In this document: in pieces, positions 54,417 to 64,000 of the stretch | How the letters are laid out: the number at the start of each line of letters is the position of its first letter | Numbering within the stretch: the first letter of the stretch is position 1 | Assembly (NCBI RefSeq): GCF_003171515.1 | Contig: NC_089390.1 | Location: forward strand, 8,808,274-8,872,273 | Source: Pyrenophora tritici-repentis | Lineage: Eukaryota; Ascomycota; Dothideomycetes; Pleosporales; Pleosporaceae | DNA length: 64,000 bases | Direction of reading: 5' to 3' | Notes under the pieces: model-generated | What the model was told of the DNA's origin: nothing | Databases searched by the model: none | What the model saw: the letters and a program-made list of their open reading frames with translations, nothing else | Translations under genes and position numbers: made by a program

Positions 54417-56092
54417 ATGCATACTCGCGCCTCTCCTTCAGTTGCACCCTTTCTTCGCCTACTACACACCAGACCACGCCAATTCTGTAAAGCAGGACCC
54501 TGTCGGCTCATAGCACACTCGACAACACTCAAAGTCCCCCGCAGAGCACTAGCGACGGCTGCAAGTAGCTTCACGGCGGATTTCTTTACCCCACTACGCC
54601 CACTTGCCTTCAACTTTTTCCAAACAAGACTCCCAACACTGCCCACCATGGCCACACTCGACGAGAGCCTGGTCACCTTCCTCAAGTCGCATGCACCTAA
54701 CAATGCCGGCGCCGAGACGGATGCTGTCAAGGCCTCGCAGGCTCTCTATCCCCAAGTCACCTATACCGACGCCGAGAAAACTGAACTCAGCCAATGGCTC
54801 ATCACTGCATCACACATAGCCTCGCCTTCTGAAGATGCCGCCAAATCTGCCGAGCGCCTCTCATCCCTCAACACACACCTCTCAAGCCGAACCACCCTCC
54901 TCGGCGCAAAGCCCTCAATCGCAGATATCGCCATCTACCACAAACTCGCACCCGTCGTCTCCAAGTGGAGTGCAGAGGAGAGGACTGGAGAGCAGGGATA
55001 CCACCACCTTGTCCGCCATGTCGACTTTGTCCAGAACTCGCCTGTCTTTGGCCTGAAGCTGGATGACAAGGTCAACATCGACCAGGACAACGTCGTCTTC
55101 AAGATCAAGCCTGTAGACGCAAAGGCCGAAAAGGAGCGCAAGAAGAAGGAGAAGGAGGCGGCTGCGGCGAGCGCTGCTGCTTCAGGCGCCACACCTACAA
55201 CTCTGACTGGCGACCAGAGCCAAGGTGGACAAGGAGGTCAGGGCGGCAAGAGCAAAGCGGAAAAGGCCAAGGGCAAAACAGAGGCTGCTGGATCTGCCGT
55301 CGCATCAGCAGTTGTGGGCAACGCTGCAGGAGCCTCTGCACCTGGTGGCGTTCCAGAAGGTGCCCCGACGGAAAAGAAGAAGAAGGAAAAGAAGGAAAAG
55401 CAGCCTAAGCCTCAGAAAGCGTAAGTCGAAACAGAGACATCCAAGTTGCATGCCAGCTAATAAGACGCAGCGCACCAGTCGAGAAGCCCCTCTCCCCCGC
55501 CCTCATCGACCTGCGCGTAGGCCACATCCTCAAGGCCGAAACCCACCCCAACGCCGACTCGCTCTACGTCTCCACCATCGCTTGCGGCGACGCTCCCGGC
55601 ACAGACAACACGTCCGAGTACGAGGGCCAAGTTGTGCGCACAGTGTGCTCCGGTCTCAACGGCCTGATTCCCCTCTCAGAAATGCAGAACCGTAAGATCG
55701 TAGCCGTGTGCAACCTGAAGCCCGTCACCATGCGCGGTGTCAAGAGTTGCGCCATGGTGCTCGCTGCATCACCGAGAGTTGCAGAGGGTGAGGACAGCCA
55801 CAAGGGACCTGTCGAGCTGGTAGATCCTCCCAAGGAGAGCAAAGCTGGCGACAGGGTATACTTTGAGGGCTGGGAGGGTGAGCCGGAGCCTGTGCTCAAC
55901 CCGAAGAAGAAGGTCTGGGAGATGATCCAGCCCGGCTTCACTACAACCGATGGCCTGGAAGTTGGATTCGATGTCGGCGTTGTGCCACAGTTGAGCGGCG
56001 AAGGCCCGGATAAGAAGACGGGTGTAGCCAAGTTGAGGACTGCGGCGGGGCTGTGTAGCATCCCAACTCTGAAGGGAGGTGTTGTGCGGTAA
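54417..56092 (+). CDS. Arc1-type tRNA-binding cofactor of aminoacyl-tRNA synthetases
   Basis: Homologue of yeast Arc1, which binds tRNA and delivers it to MetRS and GluRS. Exons 54417-55420 and 55471-56092 give 541 residues from the first ATG or 464 from the ATG at 54648. From that second start come MATLDESLVTFLK, a GST-C-like helical region (LLGAKPSIADIAIYHKL), a Lys/Glu/Ala-rich linker (AEKERKKKEKEAAAA, then TEKKKKEKKEKQPKP) and an EMAP-II/tRNA-binding OB fold (LIDLRVGHILKAETHPNADSL, NLKPVTMRGVKSCAMVLAA). The 77-residue extension from 54417 is Arg/Ser/Leu-rich with almost no acidic residues, like a mitochondrial presequence. The second ATG has the stronger context (caccATGg), so both forms may be made. 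Confidence 0.92.
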
Positions 56093-56449
56093 ACATGTTT
56101 CTTCTGTGCTACAAGAGAGCAAGAAGGGATACAGTGCTTTGGACAATACAAATAGTACTCTGTGATATCGCGGCTAAGCTACTACAATGCATGTCTTAGA
56201 TTTAGAGACATACAAGTAGACCTGAGGCACGCCAGCATATCCAAACTACACAAACAGACACATCATGCATCACTATACTCCTTCGCACATGTTTGTTATG
56301 TTATCTTAACGTGAATTCGTAGTTTTCTGAAACTATGCTGGGTATACAAAGACAGTCGTTAATAAAAGCCCCCCAAGGGATATCCACAAAACGCCAACCC
56401 AGTCCAGCCTCGGCCCTTGCCCAATCACTCAACTCCCCCCAAGGTAAAC
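56093..56449. other. Convergent intergenic, no gene seen
   Basis: This is the 3' region shared by the Arc1 and SUN-domain genes, which converge. No gene or repeat is seen. Confidence 0.6.
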
Positions 56450-58888
56450 TTAGTCCATCAGTCCCACAGGGTACTCGTAGTCACTGTCGGCGTCTGTGCC
56501 ATGCAGCCTCACTTGGTAGAGGCACGTGTGACTAGCGCCCCAATTGCTCGTCACACGCAAAATGGTGTTGCGAATAGGTTCAGACGGCTCACCCGCCAGG
56601 TCAAACGTCTGAAGGTGGTTGGACGCGTGAATGTTGTACTTGAACGATCCTAGACACTTCCAGCTGATGGCCGGGCTGACACTCTCTGGGGGTGGGTCTT
56701 TGCAGCTCACTTGGCGGTGGGAGTAGTAAGCGTTGATCGGCGTGTCTGTCTGAACCCAAAGCTCGATGTCGCGTGGAGCATTGGAGATGTTGCGTGCTGG
56801 TACCATACTCATTGGGATGTGCTCAATCGTGACTTGTTTGGGGATAACGGGTCGTGCGAGCTTGACGGCAAGCTGGGCTTGGCCAGTCGATCCTTGAGAT
56901 TGACCGGCAGAGCACCAACAGTCGCCTGGTTCTTCCCACTTGGTGAGTGCTGCCACGGGTGGATTGCGGCGCGGGAGCCAAGAAAGGCGACGAGCGACCT
57001 CAGCGAGGCGGCCGGGGCGATCGTAAAACGTGGTGGATGACATGTCCGGGTCGATGATAGCGCCCAGGCCAGGGGAGAAGTAGTTGGGTTTAGTCAAGTG
57101 AGACTCGTAGTTCGCGACAAGGTTGGCTTGGGCAAGGGCATGAAGGTGAATCTGGTCCATCATCATCTTCTTAGCTTCTGCTTGCATCGTCGTCTTGATT
57201 TGAGCACTCTGGGCTCGGATGGCCTCCTCGACCTTCTTGTCAACTCGGCTGGTAATGTTGTGATATTGTTTCTCCATGTGGCGGACGAATTCATCGCGAG
57301 TGACAGCTTCAGCCCAGGTCTCAGTGTTACCACGCTCATGGTGCACAGATGGGTCGAAGAGATCGCGGAGCTTGCCCTTGGAGTCTGCCAGAAAGCGAGC
57401 CCATTCTGAATCACTCTCACTTGAACGCGCCTTGCTCAGCAGTGCATGCCAGAACTCATCGCTGATCCGGAGGGAACCGTCCTGTTCGCGTCGCATGAGC
57501 ATCATGTCGGGTAGTTGGTCCTTCAGTTCCAAGAGAGCCGTTCGTAACTCTGAGATTCGCCTGTCGTTCTTGGTATCCATGTTGCTCATGCGGGCCCAAA
57601 GGAAGTGGTCCTCGCCATTAGCTTTGTAGGCTTTGACGCGGTCAATCTCTTGATCCATCTCCGAAGGGCCAGTAGGAGGCGAGATGTACGCTGCGACCTG
57701 ATCATAAGTATAGACGACGCGATCACCAACAGCCTTCACCAAGCTAGGTGTCCTCAGTGAAGACTCAGCGTGTTCGGTAGCCATCATAGAGGAGAGGGCC
57801 CATGCGAGCAACAGAGAGAGTGCCAAACCCCAGAACGCCCATGTGGAAAGCTTCTTCCAAGGCCATACTGGCTCATCCTCCTCGTCATCAGAGGCCTCGA
57901 CGTCACCAATCCATGCATTGAGCTCGGCAACACCTTTATGGTGCGGGCGACGGCGAGACGGTTGTCGCAGGGACTGGGACTGGGACTGTGGCTGCGACGA
58001 CGGCGGACCATCGCGCTGTAACCTTGCTTGCTCCTCTGCAACAACTTCATCGATAGACTGTTCGAGGCCAGTGGGAGTGACGCGAGCAGGTACTTGTGCT
58101 GGGGCTGGCTTGACATGCGCCTGGCTCCGGACGAATGACTTGATAGGGATCTGGGCTTGAGTCGGGGTCTTAACCTGAGTCGGAGTCTTGGACTGGATGG
58201 AAGTCTTCGCAGGTGCGGGAATCTGAGCCTGAACGGGGGTGGGTGCCTGAGTCCTGGATCCATTGATTGTGCGCGATGCAGGTCTACGGATCGGTCCAAC
58301 AGGCTTGGTGAAAGGCGACTCGTCTGGGATCTGGAAACCGGCGAACGGGTCCTGTGAGACCAGCATACCAGTCTCATGGGAAGGACCGAATGATTTGGTA
58401 GTGTTTCCAACAGACGACGCCGCAAGCTCATCCTCGCTGGGGGTCAGATCATCGCTATCGATGAAGGAGTAACCGGGCGCAGCTTTGGACTTTGAGGACG
58501 GTGCAAACTGGCCTGCGTGATGGGCTTGCTTCATGAAAGCCGTCTGTGGTCTACCAGCAAGCTCGTCAGTGTCGTTACCCTTTGCCTCCTCTTCCTCGCT
58601 GTCATCGTCCTCTCTGTCGGTGGATTGACCGCGCTGATTCTGGAAGGCTTGCGCAAAACCCGTAGTCGGACCAGCCGTAAGTTTGTCGGGGTTACCAACA
58701 CGGCCACTCGCGCCGTAAGCATTAGATCTTCGAGCGCTGACCTTGGTCAATGTTGTCTTGCTGCGCTTTACACCCGAAGATGTGGCATTGGTGATGGCAG
58801 ATTCCGCTGCGACAGAGCTCGCTCTGGCGCTGAGGCGACTTGAGCGGCGATAGGGAGTGGGTTCATCCGCGTTGACACGTGAAGACAT
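56450..58888 (-). CDS. SUN-domain (Sad1/UNC-84) inner nuclear membrane protein
   Basis: Intronless frame of 812 residues. The N-terminal 340 residues are basic/Ser-rich nucleoplasmic sequence, including a repeated Gln-Ala-Pro-Thr-Lys segment near 215-250 (KTPTQVKTPTQAQIP) and acidic patches. One membrane segment lies at about 345-368 (WAFWGLALSLLLAWALSSMM). A predicted helical, partly coiled region in the perinuclear space spans 390-590. The C-terminal 200 residues resemble a SUN domain: NYFSPGLGAIIDPDMSS, WCSAGQSQGSTGQAQLAVKL, VTIEHIPMSM, PRDIELWVQTD and ILRVTSNWGASHTCLYQVRLHG. SUN proteins pair with KASH proteins to link chromatin or spindle pole bodies to the cytoskeleton. The polypeptide is longer than yeast Sad1. 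Confidence 0.93.
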   Translation of the reverse strand: MSSRVNADEPTPYRRSSRLSARASSVAAESAITNATSSGVKRSKTTLTKVSARRSNAYGASGRVGNPDKLTAGPTTGFAQAFQNQRGQSTDREDDDSEEEEAKGNDTDELAGRPQTAFMKQAHHAGQFAPSSKSKAAPGYSFIDSDDLTPSEDELAASSVGNTTKSFGPSHETGMLVSQDPFAGFQIPDESPFTKPVGPIRRPASRTINGSRTQAPTPVQAQIPAPAKTSIQSKTPTQVKTPTQAQIPIKSFVRSQAHVKPAPAQVPARVTPTGLEQSIDEVVAEEQARLQRDGPPSSQPQSQSQSLRQPSRRRPHHKGVAELNAWIGDVEASDDEEDEPVWPWKKLSTWAFWGLALSLLLAWALSSMMATEHAESSLRTPSLVKAVGDRVVYTYDQVAAYISPPTGPSEMDQEIDRVKAYKANGEDHFLWARMSNMDTKNDRRISELRTALLELKDQLPDMMLMRREQDGSLRISDEFWHALLSKARSSESDSEWARFLADSKGKLRDLFDPSVHHERGNTETWAEAVTRDEFVRHMEKQYHNITSRVDKKVEEAIRAQSAQIKTTMQAEAKKMMMDQIHLHALAQANLVANYESHLTKPNYFSPGLGAIIDPDMSSTTFYDRPGRLAEVARRLSWLPRRNPPVAALTKWEEPGDCWCSAGQSQGSTGQAQLAVKLARPVIPKQVTIEHIPMSMVPARNISNAPRDIELWVQTDTPINAYYSHRQVSCKDPPPESVSPAISWKCLGSFKYNIHASNHLQTFDLAGEPSEPIRNTILRVTSNWGASHTCLYQVRLHGTDADSDYEYPVGLMD

Positions 58889-60708
58889 TTTTGCGGTTGA
58901 GAAATTGAAGTTGAAGATGGTTTAAAGTACTTGGGTTTGAGCGTCCAGAACGACCGGCGGCTGGATTGGAGTGAGTAATTGTTGTTGGAAGAAGATTGTG
59001 AGAAAGAAGATGGGTTTGAAGATAGGAGGAAAGGTTGAGGAAGAAGGCTGGGCAGAGGCTATTTACGAAGTCGCCCACCAATGACAGGGTAGCTTCGTAA
59101 CAATAGAGCTGACAATAGAAGAGATAATAAGGAATAAAGCCAGCTGCTATTGTGGGCAGATAGGGAGGACTTGCTGTGTGAAGACGAAGTGAAAGTGAAA
59201 GTGAAGGTGAAGGTGAAGAGCATGTTGAGACGTGCATGTCGACTCGAATAGTTTAGACGAGTTGCTTTTACAACGAAGTGACAGGGGTAGGAGCTTTGCG
59301 CGAACTTACACGTCGTCCTGAGACACAGCTCGGTGGCTTTCGCACTCTTCCAACAGCAGGCGCGTCGTTAAAACGCAGCCTTTGGTTTTTCTATAGTTCC
59401 AATGGAGATGAGATGGACGTCGGGTTCCTGCAGCCAGGACCGTAAACACACGTGGGCCAAACTTTCACGCGTCGAAGTCGGCAGTCCGGTAGTGCTTTTG
59501 GGGTCGCGGTCGGGTGTTTCGGCGATGGTGTGTCCCTAGTGCATAACTCGCGATCATGTTCCTGGCATATCGCGCAATGGATTCAGTGAGTGTTGATGGC
59601 GACAATGGGCTCGGTGAGAGTTGAAGGTCGCGCTTTCGAGGTGCCAGGGTTCGGCCTGCACACCAGCCGCCGCAACCGGGACTTTAAGCGAGCGCGTGCT
59701 GGATCCGGCGGTGTGTGACATGGCAGTGCTTTGACGAGAAAAACCTGGATAGACATGCAGATATGCGCGACAACATCGAGATGGAAAGAACCGAGCCTCT
59801 CGTCAGGACTCGAAAGCAATGGGTGCTAGTGTCTCCGCTACCACAAGACATGGATGATGCATGATCGAATTTCCGGGCCCCATGGAAGCGGAGTACAAGA
59901 CCCTGAAGGCCGCCCGCCACCACCAGGGCTTTTTTTTTGCTGTAGGTATTGCATGTACCTGCGTATCTAGTCTGGGGTATGTCACACAGCGTTTACGCCG
60001 TGTAGCTCGCAGACTACCGTATGCTCAACCCGTCGAATTCGGCTCGTCCGATGTGGCTTTAGGTGTGAGTATGCCGTGCTGTAATAGCCCACCATGCCAG
60101 GATCCATGGCGGCTTAGCTATCAAACAATACGCTGGACTGGAGTCGCAATACTGTTGCTGATATCCTAACACCGCAGCAGAGGTGTGTTGTAGACTTTCA
60201 TCCTCCTGGTACAACCGCATTGCATCACCTGGTACCATGTATCTGTCGGCCACCAAAACATGCACTTTCCCTTTCGCGTCGCTGTACCTACCCGTAACAT
60301 ACAGCATCAGACTAGTGTCGTTCAGTTACTTGCATGATCGATCGAATGGCCACCTTAACCATATGCCGGAGATGAGATCGACTGGTTGATTAACAAAACA
60401 CTGGAGCCCCAAGCTTACAGTAAAGACGCGATTCAGACGACAGGTAAGTAAGCAATGTCACTGTTGGGACATAGCTGGATCGAAAACGACATCTGCCTGT
60501 TCATCATCATGAGGCGCTTACCGCATCCAGTAATCTATCCGTCATCTGGTCTTGCATCCCTAGGACAGCCCTAGGAGGTCAACAGCCTCGTGCTGCCAAC
60601 TTTTATATAGCTGTAACATCGTAATCAAACACGAACACCAGGTCGCATAAGAAGAGCAGCCGTCCCCGCGCTTGCGCCTTCACAGTCTTCACACTAAAAA
60701 TCTTCAAA
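58889..60708. promoter_or_regulatory. Long divergent region, SUN gene / UDP-glucose epimerase
   Basis: 1.82 kb between divergent starts. On the SUN side, 59188-59217 carries an imperfect GTGAA(A/G) hexamer repeat (pyrimidine-rich on the gene's strand), probably in the promoter or leader. On the epimerase side a TATA-like TTTATATAG lies at 60602-60610, about 100 bases upstream of its ATG. The middle holds only unsupported short frames. Confidence 0.5.
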
Positions 60709-61958
<1,250 letters not shown>

Positions 61959-62355
61959 AAAGAAGGATGCGTAGGGTAGAAGTAATGAGTGTTGCGAAAC
62001 ATCGCCGCTAGTGATCTGTGACAGCCATCATGGACAGCATCGGTCACACATTTCTTTCAAAGGTTTGGACTAAAAGCTGCATGCTTAGAGTAGTATGTGT
62101 TTGAACTAGAATCGAATTGGAGGTTACTACATGCAAAGTTCTTCTTTCTCCCCAAACGTGACTTGAATGACGGATTTAGCATAGACTTATCGCCAAATGC
62201 ATGACCGCGGTGTTCGACCTTGGGAGAGACCCTCCTATAAACGCTCTCAATGATAATGCCCCATGAATCAACGGATGCTTATCGTGAACACTGACGCTAT
62301 TCTTCATTACTTCATGACTAAACACAACACCTTCTCAGCCCGCCCTACCGCACAC
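61959..62355. other. Convergent intergenic, no gene seen
   Basis: This lies between the convergent epimerase and MCM6 genes and contains their 3' regions only. Confidence 0.6.

Positions 62356-64000
<1,645 letters not shown>

Overview
The window is nuclear DNA of a filamentous ascomycete. Its genes sit about 2 kb apart on both strands. Most introns are 45-60 nt, with GTAAGT-like donors, CTAAC/CTGAC branch points and AG acceptors. Fungal-specific families are present: a Zn2Cys6 regulator, a Git3-type receptor, the PPS1 phosphatase, Asa1 and Arb1. A transposon copy carries RIP-like mutations. Protein style suggests Dothideomycetes, probably Pleosporales; that placement is inference. There are no operons, and neighbours look functionally unrelated. 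I rebuilt exon joins by hand; for all complete multi-exon genes the spliced length is a multiple of three.

Layout. 0-8 kb: an F-box protein cut by the left edge, a small acidic/lysine-tailed protein, an aldo-keto reductase, ribosomal protein L9 (eight exons, one of 8 nt), and the RNase P/MRP subunit POP4. 8-16.3 kb: a doubtful small ORF, inositol polyphosphate multikinase, a La-motif protein fused to an Arb1 (Argonaute siRNA chaperone) domain, a multi-pass membrane protein, a GH13 alpha-glucosidase and a small membrane/coiled-coil protein. 16.6-26.3 kb: a peroxisomal (PTS1) acyltransferase, the WD40 protein Asa1, a Zn2Cys6 regulator with glutamine tracts and a single-pass surface-type protein.

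26.5-34 kb is the accessory part: a decayed glycosyltransferase (three stops, two frameshifts), an alcohol dehydrogenase, and a complete 1,837-bp pogo/Fot1-type transposon. The transposon has perfect 46-bp inverted repeats and a TA duplication, but its transposase has 12 in-frame stops and no frameshift. 34-41.3 kb returns to housekeeping: GID8, uridine kinase, PPG1 phosphatase and a Gln/Pro-rich nuclear-type protein. 41.3-44.4 kb is gene-poor and holds a degenerate tandem repeat. 44.4-64 kb: PPS1, DNA polymerase delta subunit 4, DcpS, a Git3/GPR1-type receptor, a ubiquitin C-terminal hydrolase with a GC-AG intron, Arc1 with a possible mitochondrial extension, a SUN-domain protein, UDP-glucose 4-epimerase, and MCM6 running off the right edge.

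The most interesting candidate for something undescribed is the La-Arb1 fusion at 10.2-12.0 kb. It joins a general RNA-binding module to a subunit of an RNA-silencing complex in one uninterrupted reading frame. I saw no tRNA, rRNA or CRISPR array.
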